A stretch of DNA of 61,652 nucleotides from Knufia peltigerae (Eukaryota > Ascomycota > Eurotiomycetes > Chaetothyriales > Trichomeriaceae): assembly GCA_030247855.1 (NCBI GenBank), contig JAPDRN010000176.1:1-61652 (forward strand), in the 5' to 3' direction. The notes beneath the pieces were generated by a model. The model worked only from the letters and a program-made list of their open reading frames with translations. It had not been told where the DNA came from and searched no databases. Of this stretch, positions 20,952 to 31,656 are shown piece after piece; the first letter of the stretch is position 1, and the number at the start of each line of letters is the position of its first letter. The position numbers were made by a program, and so were the translations under genes.

Positions 20952-21516
20952 GGTATGCGAAGATGTAGTTTGCAGAAGAGTTCGAGATATGGTATCACAA
21001 GAATGCAGAGTATAGAGTGTCTGTGGAAGCACTCAATAGGATATGTGAGCAGTCTATTGTTCCCAAAGGCGTAACAATCAAAGTAGATGTTGAAGCCCTC
21101 TCAAGAAAATTGAGGCCTGGAGCCTATCGAGGGCAGGGCAGACGAGCGGGGGGAGGGGGGAAGAGAACTAACTACGTGTAACCTCAAGCCACCTCATATG
21201 AATGGAATTTGGTAGGTAAAGCCGGGAAGATGAGGGCCTCTTTGGGGGGCGGGCAAAGCGGGCTGAGCAGGCGATCAGATCGAGGGATGATTGGAAGGTC
21301 TCACGGTCAAGCCTTCCGCCCCACACCCTCACAGTATGTTGCCCGTGTCTAGGAAGAGGGTTCTCGTTGAACATATGCTTTCCACAATTGATATGTCTTT
21401 CAACGACTGCTACATTCATACGTGTATCTCGGAGCAAGATAGTAATACATAAAACACTCCAAATTCACTTCTGGTGTTTCCTCTGAGCTCTTTCTCTCAG
21501 AGGCGCGTACCTATCC
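20952..21516. promoter_or_regulatory. Upstream region of the Zn2Cys6 regulator
   Basis: Lies between the regulator's start and the 3' end of the MFS transporter. A CGGGC direct repeat with a short spacer occurs near 21250, related only loosely to the CGG-N7-CGG elements. Two G-rich runs are present. No gene is seen. Confidence 0.45.
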
Positions 21517-23426
21517 TCAGTGTCCATAGCCCAATTTCTCAGCTGCCTCAACCTCTTTGCGATATCGTTCAGCTGATGCAGCTCGCATCTGTGCCCCCGA
21601 TTTTATAAATATGAGGAATGTGAGCACCTGGGCAAGACCTGCAAAGGCCGCCACGAGGAACGCATTCTGATATCCCATGTTCACAACCCAGGGAGTCACT
21701 CCATATCCAATGGCAAAACTCATTGTGTTTCGAATGCACATAACGCTGACAACAGCATCTGCACCAAGATCTTTGTAAGTGTCGATGCAGTATGATATGG
21801 CCAGCTGAGCTCCCACAGACACTGATACGCCAGTGACAGCCATAGCAAACACCAGACCAAACCAGTGGATACCATTGGCTGCACCTACACCCCACTGAAT
21901 CAAAGACCATGGCACAACGGCGACTAGAATGAGGTAGAGCCACAAGCGTTGTTCTGCCTCCCAAATCCCCTTGTTGCGACGAGCAAGTCGAAGGACGAGC
22001 ATATCTCCCAACTTTCCCGAGATGAAAGAGCCGAGGAAAGTACCAACGATAGGAGATAGGTAGGTCAACCCAACCATGGAGCTTTTCTTTTGTGAGTCCA
22101 GGTGCACGATCAACACGGCGAGGGAGCACTTACGGGGCAAAATTGTACGGAGAGCCGCTCAATATAAGAGATGCAGTGGCGTTGAGGATGTTGTACCAGA
22201 TGAGTGAAGCACCGTAGTTGAAGCCACAATACGCAATGATTGGAAATGTCATGAGCTTGATCGGCCGCAGGACTCCAAACCAGAAATGTTTGAGAGGCCT
22301 GCGTTTGTCGAACATTTTGAGCTTGGCCAAATAGCTCTTCCTCTTGAGCTGAGTGTGATTCTCCAATTGCTCAGCATGGGCCGTCTCTTGCAGGTTGGGA
22401 GACTTGTCGTTCTGAGTCTGAGTTTCTTCGTCCGGAGTGGATTGACTCCTAGCAGAAGCAATCTGGGCCTCGTCGTTGAGGATCGAACATCGATTGTAGT
22501 TTGTCTCCTCCATGAAGAAAAAGCAGAAGACAAAACCCATTCCCAGCCAGATGGTACACCAGTACTATCGTCCATTCGTCAGTAGCCGACGTTGATCAGG
22601 GTCTCTGCTCCTACCTGAACCCACTCCCAACCCATGCCGTCGTTGATAAAACCGGCAAAGACTGACGCCAGAAATCCTGCAGTGTACAGGGTCAGGGCGT
22701 AGATGGACATGTAAGTCCCACGCTGATGGCTGAAGTATACATCCGAGATCGATATCTCGCCAAGTGACTCAATGGGCGCTCCGACAAACCCTTGGAGGAT
22801 TTTGAGGGCCATCCATGAGCCAGGAGTACGGACATAGGGCACCGATACGGTAATAGCCTGTATGGCATGTCAGTCACGCCTTTTCCAGACAGCGTTCGCC
22901 ATGCTTAGCTTACAATGGACATCAACAGTGAAATGAGATAGATCGGTCGCTTGCCAAACGTCTGGGCCGCGGGTTGCCTATTGCCAACAGTAAGTCTTCT
23001 GTAGCCAGCCCCGATGGTCTTTCGAGATTCATAACCTACCAGAGCAAACAGCCCCAACCAAAAGCCAGATATTGATAGCCAGTTCCAGCATTCAAATCTA
23101 TATCTCAGGTCAATTCAACTATTCTTGGTCTTGCTCCACGGAAAGTATTCGTTACCATTGATTGAGAGACCTGTGTCCCGCGAAATGGGCACGATGATGG
23201 AATAGACACACGAAGCTGCCAACCCAGTGGTGGTGATGAAGACACACATGGAGATTGTCGAAAGTAGTTTCCGGCCACGCGACCAGTTCAAAGGGTCGTC
23301 TGGGTCATTGGAAGGAGCTGGTACCAAGACCACATCAGCAAGCCCACCTTTGGCGTGCTTGACCGACAGAGTCTGCTGCAAGTCCACCAGGTGGACGGTT
23401 CCGGGGACCACAGTTTGAGCTGCCAT
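21517..23426 (-). CDS. MFS transporter, Hol1/DHA1-like
   Basis: My model has six exons (23426-23156, 23097-23040, 22977-22914, 22857-22615, 22564-22134, 22081-21517), with five GT-AG introns of 50-62 nt, giving 543 residues. The N-terminal cytosolic part carries DPDDPLNWSRGRK (41-53), a signature of fungal DHA1-type carriers. Several membrane spans follow, with FGWGC and the ILQGFVGAPIESLGEIS segment near the second loop. A long polar cytosolic loop separates the two six-helix halves (EETNYNR to KMFDKRR). It should be a plasma-membrane carrier of small organic molecules. Its position, divergent from P450 B and next to the regulator, suggests uptake of the pathway substrate; export cannot be excluded. 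Confidence 0.88.
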
Positions 23427-24336
23427 GTTGCAAAAGGTATTTTTCTAGCAACCCCTCGCTGCAGGCAAATCAGTCGACCCCAGGGAGGTTGTTCTCTTAT
23501 ACATATCTGTGTCCTACTCGAATCAGGGACGCAAGTATTGGTCAGAGCTAGACCGTGGATCCATCTCGCATTCTCCATGCCCTCTCCGCGTTCACCCACA
23601 CCGTCTGGGGTCAACACCCTCAGTGCACCGATCAGAAGGCTCTACACATTGGCCACAGTCGGGTAACATCATCGCCTAGTGCCATTTTGGCTCTCCAAGT
23701 GAGTTCAGCACTGGTATTTTTTGGCCGGTCCACGCGAACGCTCATTGGTGTCAATTTGCTCTCTTCGCTCGTCAGATTTACTTTCTCACAGCGGGTCTAC
23801 CCAAAAAGCGATAGGAGGTTGCACATTGGCGTTCGAAACTCATACATTGGGAGCGGCGAAAGACGGAGGCCTCGGCGGTCCAACAACTGTTCATGATCCT
23901 TTCAGCGGACTTTCGCGGACTTGCCAATTACTCCATGCCCCAAGGTTCCACATGGTGTCCATTTCATCCCGCCTGTCGAGGCTCACCAGCGCATTGTCGG
24001 GAAAGACTGGTCCGCATTGTCCTCCGCCCCATTATTCCCCAGAAAGGTGTCAGTGCTCAAAGTTCGGGGGGACCTACTGTCGCAATGACTTGGGTGTAAG
24101 GTAGAGCTCTTCATTGTCGGGTACGCGATTTTTGGATACTGTGCAACTCCCTTTTACCCGTGATTAACTATCTGCCGGATGTTTTAAGCTGTCCTACATC
24201 TCCGGTGTACATATTGCAGGGACAGTTGATGTCAAGAAATCGTCCTTGCACCAGAGAGAGGAACGCCGCGCAAGGCATATCTCTCAAACAAGCACATTAC
24301 AACCTGAGCTCTTTCCGTCATCAAACGAGACCAAGT
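23427..24336. promoter_or_regulatory. Divergent promoter, MFS transporter / P450 B
   Basis: About 900 bases between the start codons of two divergent genes. It contains the CGG-N7-CGG element at 23906-23918. Open frames inside it have no domain character and run across both strands' promoter space. Confidence 0.6.
23906..23918 (+). promoter_or_regulatory. Candidate cluster operator, copy 3: CGG-ACTTTCG-CGG
   Basis: A direct repeat of the octamer GCGGACTT, ten bases (one helical turn) apart. The embedded element CGGAC-TTT-CGCGG differs from the copy at 16194 only in the three central bases. It lies in the shared promoter of the transporter and P450 B. Confidence 0.55.
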
Positions 24337-25869
24337 ATGCTAGTTGACATTCGAAGCCTGGATCCCGTCAGGGTAGCTGGGTTGCTTCTTGCAGGGCTGA
24401 TAGTCCAGAAGATTGCACGAGTCATCTACACCGCGTACTTCACGCCGTTGAATCAAGTCCCGGGGCCAAAGTGGGCACGATTGACGGACCTCTGGCTCTT
24501 GTGGCAACTATACAGCTTTCGAAAGTGCCCGACCATCAACGAGTGTTTCCACGAGTATGGCCCTATCGTCCGGATTGGGCCCAACAAAGTCGCTCTGAAC
24601 ACGGAAGAGGCGATAAAGACCATCTATGGAATCGGCACAAAGTTTGTCAAGAGCGAATGGTACAAGACATGGTCTCTGCTGGGCTTTGACAACGTCTTCA
24701 CGATCCACGACCCCAAAGAGCACGCCGAAAGGCGGAGGATCACAGCGAAGTTGATGAGTAAAAGCAACGTCGTGGTATACCTGCCAGACATCAACGACCA
24801 CATCGGCAATTTCATCCGCCTGTGCTCGCGACGCTCCGGTAAGGTGATCAACTTGATGCCCATCTACCGATATTTGGCCCTGGACGTAGTAGGGTCCACG
24901 GCGTTTGGTCGCAGTTTCGACCTGATGAAAACCGGGGCCGACCATCCGTTTGCCGACGACTTGGACGCCTGTGTCATGGCGATCCCACCACGTGGGTACG
25001 TGTCCAAGTGGGCGTGGGAAATCATCAAGCGCTTCCCCAACGAGAAGTGGCAGTTCTATTTGGGAGGGGAGGAGAGAATGTGCTCGTATTCCGACGAGGT
25101 CATTGACGAGCAGCTCGCGTACGCGAAAGGTCACGACGGCCAGCTCAGTGAAAAGCACTTGAAGACCCTGGTGGGCGCCTATCTCGGGTACAAAGACCCC
25201 AAAGGCCGGCCGCTTTCTCGTGGCGTCATCACGGGAGAGATAGGCACGATTTATTTCGCGGGGACGGACACCACCAGCAACTCACTGGCCTTCATCACTT
25301 GGGAAGTGGCCAGGTCGAAAGCCATCCAGGGCAAGCTGTTTGGGGAGCTACGGGAGCGAATCAGCGACCCATCACAGGTCCCAACCCTGGCGGACGTTGA
25401 GACCTGGCCCTATCTCAATGCCGTCATCAAGGAAGGCCTGAGGAAGTATGCCGCGGCCCCGTCTCACCTCGAGAGGGTGGTGCCACCTGGCGGTGCGACG
25501 ATCCAGGGGAAGTATCTCCCCGCCGGTACCGTGGTGGGAGTCCAGGCCTATTCGATCCACAGGAAGCCCGAAGTATTCCCTGACCCGGAAGCTTTCATCC
25601 CGGAGCGTTGGCTGGACGAGACCGAAGAGATGCGGAGGCATTTCATGCCGTTTGGGCTTGGGTCGCGGGTCTGCATGGGTATGCACATTGCCTACATCGA
25701 GATGAGGTTGGCCCTGGCCATGCTCGTACGGAATTTCGCCGTCTCTCTGCCAGAAGGCCACGATCCAAGGGACATGGAGTGCAAGGATTTCTGGCTGGTG
25801 TTTCCGGCGGCGAAGAAGTTAGAAGTGACATTAACGCCTCGGAATCAAGCCGAGTGTTTGTCTCCCTAG
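24337..25869 (+). CDS. Cytochrome P450 B (intronless, paralogue of P450 A)
   Basis: A single-exon frame of 510 residues from the Met that opens MLVDIRSLDP. The frame is open further upstream, but the extra 59 residues have no P450 counterpart, so this start is preferred. There is an N-terminal membrane anchor (about 11-33), then the hinge VPGPKWARLTD, I-helix AGTDTTS (308-314), E366-GL-R369, PERW and the heme loop FGLGSRVCMG with Cys446. It aligns along its whole length with P450 A, including a shared lack of introns, while most other genes of the block are spliced. It is expected to be an active ER monooxygenase. It lies at the far end of the block from P450 A, divergent from the transporter, and is convergent with AROM. 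Confidence 0.92.
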   Translation: MLVDIRSLDPVRVAGLLLAGLIVQKIARVIYTAYFTPLNQVPGPKWARLTDLWLLWQLYSFRKCPTINECFHEYGPIVRIGPNKVALNTEEAIKTIYGIGTKFVKSEWYKTWSLLGFDNVFTIHDPKEHAERRRITAKLMSKSNVVVYLPDINDHIGNFIRLCSRRSGKVINLMPIYRYLALDVVGSTAFGRSFDLMKTGADHPFADDLDACVMAIPPRGYVSKWAWEIIKRFPNEKWQFYLGGEERMCSYSDEVIDEQLAYAKGHDGQLSEKHLKTLVGAYLGYKDPKGRPLSRGVITGEIGTIYFAGTDTTSNSLAFITWEVARSKAIQGKLFGELRERISDPSQVPTLADVETWPYLNAVIKEGLRKYAAAPSHLERVVPPGGATIQGKYLPAGTVVGVQAYSIHRKPEVFPDPEAFIPERWLDETEEMRRHFMPFGLGSRVCMGMHIAYIEMRLALAMLVRNFAVSLPEGHDPRDMECKDFWLVFPAAKKLEVTLTPRNQAECLSP

Positions 25870-26251
25870 AGCCTGTGTGTTTCATTGAAACTTTGCTATC
25901 GCTGTGGAGAAATTACGGTTCTTGCATCCGACGGGCATGGCCTAAAGTACGTATGAAGAAAGTAGGGCTTGCGGCTGGAAAGATATCTGATTCAAGTCAC
26001 CCAAATAGGTTATATCTGAACTTGTGTAAAGCAACTCTTTTATTTTTGTTTTTTGGTTTTTTTTTACAGTAGGTTCTGCTCATACGAGGACCAAAATTTG
26101 CAAGACAACCTCCCACGCCTGAGACTCAAATGAGATTGACAGATGAGGCTGGATATCATTAAATGTAGCGGCATCATACTAGTACGTGCACACCTGAAAC
26201 ATGTTGATGGTGGCAAAGACAAGCCTCCTGGTTGATATTCAGTGTCTAAAC
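25870..26251. other. Intergenic between convergent P450 B and AROM
   Basis: Short 3'-3' spacer holding the ends of two transcripts. A T-rich run around 26041-26067 could serve polyadenylation of AROM or P450 B. An open frame continuous with AROM runs through it, but splicing ends AROM before it. Confidence 0.6.
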
Positions 26252-29200
26252 TCATGCATCTGATCCAAGTACGACTCCCTAAGAAAAAAACAGTGTTAGT
26301 AATCGAAATAGATCTTCCATCGGTAAAAACTAAAAGCCCAAAAAAGAAAAGAAAAAAAAAGATACTCACCCTGGTAATCCTACTACCGAGACCTCTCACC
26401 CGTATCCCCGTCCAGTACTCATACTGCCACTCTCCTTGGGTGACGAGGGTCTCGAGACCCTGGACCGTCTTCCACGCACCGCTCTCCGCCATCTTCATCA
26501 CCTCCGTGTGTGCCGGCTTGTACGCGAGTTCGAGCAAGATCCGACCGGGTGCGCTGGATCCTTGACCTTTGGGCATGACAGATTCGGGGACCGGCATCTT
26601 GAAGATTTTTTGTAACACGCCGGCCAGTGTGATGTCGATGGGGATGTTGGCCGGGATGGTGGCGATGGCCACCGTGGGCGGCGTGCGGATTTTTGTGACG
26701 CCAGAGTCAAGAACGACGAGATCGTACTGGGTTGGGAACTCCCTGGCCAGCTCCTCAATCTTTTGCGCGTCTCGGCCGACGATGTAAATCGGCTTGTAGC
26801 CCATGGTGTGTAGCGTCTGAATCGCAGCGCGAGCAGTGCCGCCTCCACCGACGACCAGCCCAGACTGTTCTGCGTCGCCAAGTGCTGCGCTCGCGCCCGC
26901 AGCTCGCAGACAGTCCATCATGCCCAGATAATCGGTATTGCGTCCGACGAGTTTCACATTCGCCTTGCTTTGCTGTGCACCTGCTACGGGGACGGGAACG
27001 ATGGTGTTGACGGCGCCAATCAGCCGCGCGCTCTCGTCCACTTCGTCGACTAATGGCATGACGTCGAGTTTCAGCGGGATGGTCACGCTCGCGCCGCCAA
27101 AGTCGGCGGCTCGAATCTTGCTCTTCAGCTCGTCCGCGTTGGTCGTTTCGAAGGCTTCGTAGTGGTGTGGCAAGCCCGTCTCCCTGAACAAGGTATTGTG
27201 CAGGGCAGGAGACTTGCTCGCGCTGATCGGACTTCCAAACAGGTAGAACTGCTTCGGGACGATCTCGCCCATCAGGCTTAGACCTTGACGAATTTCCGCC
27301 GCGCTGAGTTGGCCCGGTGCCGCCTTGAAGGGGAGCGCGGGATGGCTCACAGGCGTCATGAACCCGTTGAGTATCCGCGACGCTTGGCCGGCACGGCCCA
27401 TGTTGATGGCAATCAGGGGAAGTTCAGGATGCTGGCTCGCCGACCATTGCTTGAATTTGCGCAGGGAGAAGTTATCGTCCAGACTGGACGCCACGCCAAT
27501 CAGCTTGACTACATCGCCGTACTGGAGGCAGCGATTGTACACGGGGATCCAGGAGGCCGGGTTGTTGAAGGACAGACGGGCCTGTGGGTCGTGATGAGAC
27601 GCAATGATGCGCGACGTGCTGCTGTTCTTGAGCGCGAGGATCGAGTTGAGAAGACCTTCGGGCAAGGTGGCGACTTCGAGATCGACGAACTCGACACCCA
27701 TTCTGATTGCCAACTTACACAGTTCGGCGTACTCAGCATGGGCGTCGTCAGGGAACTGACCACCTTGTGCAGACGTGCGTACCGTAAAGACCACCGGCAG
27801 AGGGACTGTAGCTCGGAGTAGAGAGAGTTGCGCCGTGACGTACTCTGCCGAAGGGGTTCGGGAAGAGGAATTTGGGTCCTTGAGCAGGTCGACACGTAGT
27901 TCCACAGCGTCGGAACCGAGACATACTTCTGGAAGGATGTTCAGGTGCGGGCGGAGATCTGGAAATGTGAGCGCTACGAAGAAAGATTCAGGTTTTCGTT
28001 TGAGATCGGACAACGTGTCGGTTCGACCAGTCACCACGTGCAGGAAGCGGTCGAAGTCTGCGGCAGCCTCGGACATTTTCTCGTTGGGTATATCTTGGCT
28101 GTAGAACAAAAGGTTACTGCATTCTTCGAACCATGGCTTGCGTCGGAGCCAGACACCCATCATGTCTTCGACGTATGCAGGGCGTGTCTTGTCAATGTTC
28201 AGAAAGCCCATGACTTGATTGATATCACGCTCGACAAGGAGGACGTGCCCTCTTGTTTGATGCCAGTTGACCAGAATCTGTCGTGCTTCCGGACTTTCGA
28301 CAATGCCACCACCACAGGCAAGAATGTAGTCGTTTGGCATGTTTTTTACGACGTCGTTGAGGAGCGCCAGTTCGCGCTCGCGAAAGTATTCCCAGCCATG
28401 TTTTCTGACGATCTCCGCAACTCCCATGCCCTCCCGGAGTTCAAGCTCAGTATCGAGGTCGAGTAGCTTTTTTCCCAGCGACTTCGCGGCCCAGCGTCCG
28501 CAGGTGGTTTTTCCAGCACCTCTCATTCCGATGACGAACATGGAAGCAGAATCACGGTCGAGTCGCTTATTCGGTGACTGCACGACAGTATCCAGCTCTA
28601 CTCCCTGCAATTTGACATTGAACTGGCGAGCCATCGTGTCCCACCAACCCGGCCATGTCTTTCCTGTGCATTCCTTTTCAAGGATCAGACTAGGTTGAGG
28701 TGCCGCTAGCGCTAGCACGCTGAAGCTCATCGCAACTCTGTGATCATCGTAGCAATGTACGCCACCTTTAGGTTGCTTCAGTCGAGTTCTGTCAATACCA
28801 TCGACTTCGATACCGTCGTCGAACTGGCGACAAGTCACTCCAAACTTGGCTAGCTCGTCCTCCATGGCTTGTATGCGATTGCACTCTTTGACTCGTTGAT
28901 TAGCGATGCCATATATACGCGTTGTGCTTGTGCCGGTGCCTTGAGCGACTGCCGCTAAGACAGAGGCTGTTAAGAAGGCATCAGTCATTGGTTCCATGTC
29001 TACGTTGGAGAGAGGCTTCAAAACCCCACCACGCGGCCCGATCACCGTAGTCGACGTTGCCGTCTGCTTAACTTCACAGCCCATCGGCCGAAGAACGTCG
29101 ACGGCAAACTGTGAGTCGCCTTGCAGGGATGCAGAGCCGATGTTTGGGATCGTACAAGTCGTTCCAGTGATTGCCGCAATAGCGAGAGGATAAGTTGCTG

Positions 29201-31154
29201 AGCTGGCATCGCTTTCCACCATGTACTCTGACGGATTGCGGTAAGAACCACGTGGGATGTGGTAGGTATGTTCTTGACTCTTGGACTTCTCGACTTGAAT
29301 GCCGAATGACGCCATCATGGCGATAGTCATGTCGATGTATGGTTGCGAAACTGGCTTTCCGCCAACAAGTCTAAGTGTGACCGCTTCCTTTGCATAGGGT
29401 GCGCACATAAGCAGTGATGAAACATACTGAGACGAGACTTTGGCTGCCAGTCTGATTTCTCCCCCATTGAAGCCACCAGAAGCTGCAATCCTTAGAGGAA
29501 GACATCCCTGACTTTCTAGGTATTCGACCCCAGCACCATTGACTTTCAACGCATCCACGAGATCCCCAATAGGTCTTTGCTTCATCCGTGCATTGCCCGT
29601 AAGAACTGTAGATTTTACGTTGCTCTCTTGAGTCAACGTTGCGACCGTGGTCAGAAAGCGCGCAGCTGTCCCAGCATTTCCCAGGTATAAGTCTTGGTGG
29701 CTTGCACGAAGCTGGCCGCCGTTTCCGTTAACGACCAGGACATTGCCATCGTCTTCCCAAGAGAACGTGGCAGCTCCCAGACGAGTCAGTGCTTCCAGCA
29801 TGACCTCTGTATCGGCGGACGTGAGCAAGTTCTTGACGCGGCAAACACCCTTGCCAAGAGCTGCAAGGACAAGAGCTCTGTTGGAGATGCTTTTTGATCC
29901 CGGTGGCGCACAGACGACGTTCAGATCCCTGGGGACACCAGGCAAGACCTCAATGCTTGGTGAAAGAATCACACGGAGGTCAGAATCGGCAACAACGCTC
30001 GCTTTCTGCTCATATGTGCGTCCAATGGCAGAGAGAAGGACGACTTTTTTCTTTGCTCCGTCGTTCTTCTTGTCCACGCCCATCTTTTTGAGCATGCCGT
30101 CAACAGTACATACCTTGCCACCTGATAGCTTGCGCACCCTTTCATCATCCAGTCTCGTCGGCAAACCGTACGCGGTTATACACTTCTGCAAACGTCCGAC
30201 GGCTACACCACTAAGAACACCGAGATGTCGAGCAAGTTCGGCTTCTTTCACCATGCCGATAGCCACGCACTCTCCGTGCAGCACCTGTGGCGTCAGGAAA
30301 GCTTCCATAGCATGACCAATGGAGTGCCCAAAATTCAACAGGTTTCGCAGTCCGGTCTCTCTCTCATCGATAGTTACCACATGAGCCTTGAATTTTGCGG
30401 AGGCAGATATGATGCGAATCAAGATGGGTTCAATGTCCTTGAATCTGGCAGCGCCTTTCCTGACATCGTCATTGACAGCGGCCATGATCTGATCGGCGTT
30501 GTGCTCTAGAGCGATAAATTCTTCCTCTTCGGAGATCGCGGCCGTCTTTATGACCTCGGCCATGCCATTAATGAGCTCCCTTCGCGGCAAGGTCCCCAGG
30601 AAGTCCAAGTCAATATAAATTCGCTGAGGCTGCCAGATAGCACCGACAAGATTCTTGCCGAGAGGCGTGTCGATGGCTGTCTTTCCGCCAATGGACGAGT
30701 CGACCATGGCAAGTAACGTTGTCGGCACTTGAATGAACCGTACACCTCGCATGTAGGTTGCAGCCACGAATCCAGTCAGGTCACCCACAACGCCACCTCC
30801 AAGAGCTATAATGACGGTGTCGCGGCCACATGGTGGGCTCTGACTTAGCAGCCAATCCTCAATATCGTCCTTTGTTTGCCGAGACTTTGAGCTTTCTCCT
30901 GGGGGGATTTGGTGAACTAGTAGCCTTGATGAGCTTGCCTTCTGCTGAGATGCAGTCCGAAAAGCATTTTGAAAGGATTCAATGTAAAGGGAGCCAAGGT
31001 TGGTGTCGGTGATGAGAACGTAGGTTGATGACTCGAGGTTTGTGAGAAGGTCGGAAGCGACGTAGTTGCGCCATAGTCCAAAGTTGATGATGATACTTTC
31101 TTTGCCGAGTAGACTCACTCGAACCTCTTTCGCCGTTCCATTGACCATCGGCAT
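26252..31154 (-). CDS. aroM: Pentafunctional AROM polypeptide (shikimate pathway)
   Basis: Exon 1 is 31154-26370 and a nine-codon exon 2 is 26278-26252, joined across a 91-nt intron, giving 1603 residues. The five activities follow in order. 3-Dehydroquinate synthase covers about 1-390. EPSP synthase covers about 400-855, with PPGSKSISNR and K421. Shikimate kinase covers about 870-1050, with its P-loop GMRGAGKTT from residue 876. Type I 3-dehydroquinase covers about 1065-1290, with Schiff-base K1217 in VVKLIGVASS. Shikimate dehydrogenase covers about 1300-1603, with K1314 in SASKSP. The protein converts DAHP to EPSP in the cytosol for aromatic amino acids. The final splice ends the chain as RGVVLGSDA. 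A TGAGTCA element lies 52 bases upstream of the start, fitting cross-pathway control. Confidence 0.96.
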
Positions 31155-31656
31155 CTTGACGCACCGACTACCAGATTGAATTCACCTGACGGTACCAACA
31201 GTCAATGAGTCAAGAGCTCGAGAAGGCTGGATTATTTTCAACTCTTGGCGCTTTATGCACTTGGCGGCACTAGATCAGCCTTGCAGAAAGGGGAAACGCA
31301 TCAATTGGAGAGAACAGCGTCGCTTAAGTGGCACTAGTGACTAGAACGAGGCTGTGGAATATTTCTCCAGCGGAGTTGACTTTATCCGTGAGCTTCGATT
31401 TTCTTGAACGATGCGGAAAAACGTAGCAGGCTCTTCTTTCATATTCGCCATTATGCCTCACCTCAGTCTTAGCTCAGACTGAAGCTACCCGGGTATTCAA
31501 GGTTCCTCCCTACATACCCTTTACCTCAGAGACCTACTCAACTTTGTGACCTTTCTATATTTTTAATCAGTACTCTTTAAATTTCTCACGCTTGCTCAAA
31601 TGGCTTTCAAAATTCTCCTTGGTTGGAATCTTGGTTGGAATCTTGGATTGACCAGC
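31155..31656. promoter_or_regulatory. AROM promoter region
   Basis: Upstream of the leftward AROM gene and downstream of the leftward membrane-protein gene. It contains the TGAGTCA element at 31206-31212 and a 12-base tandem repeat near 31619-31642. No gene is seen. Confidence 0.6.
31206..31212. promoter_or_regulatory. TGAGTCA, Gcn4/CpcA-type cross-pathway control element
   Basis: A perfect TGA(G/C)TCA element 52 bases upstream of the AROM start codon. This sequence is the known binding site of Gcn4-type bZIP activators that induce amino acid biosynthesis genes in fungi. Confidence 0.6.

Noticed and set aside
23720..24104. 127-codon plus-strand frame between transporter and P450 B
   Set aside because: It fills a divergent promoter that contains the candidate operator, and no domain is visible.
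24160..24336. N-terminal extension of P450 B
   Set aside because: The 59 extra residues are not P450-like; the chosen Met matches the start of the membrane anchor seen in P450 A.
24508..25158. Antisense frame (216 codons) across P450 B
   Set aside because: Same kind of shadow, with the same composition as the one over P450 A.
26064..26251. C-terminal extension of AROM by reading through
   Set aside because: A good GT-AG intron ends the protein normally; the read-through adds low-complexity residues.
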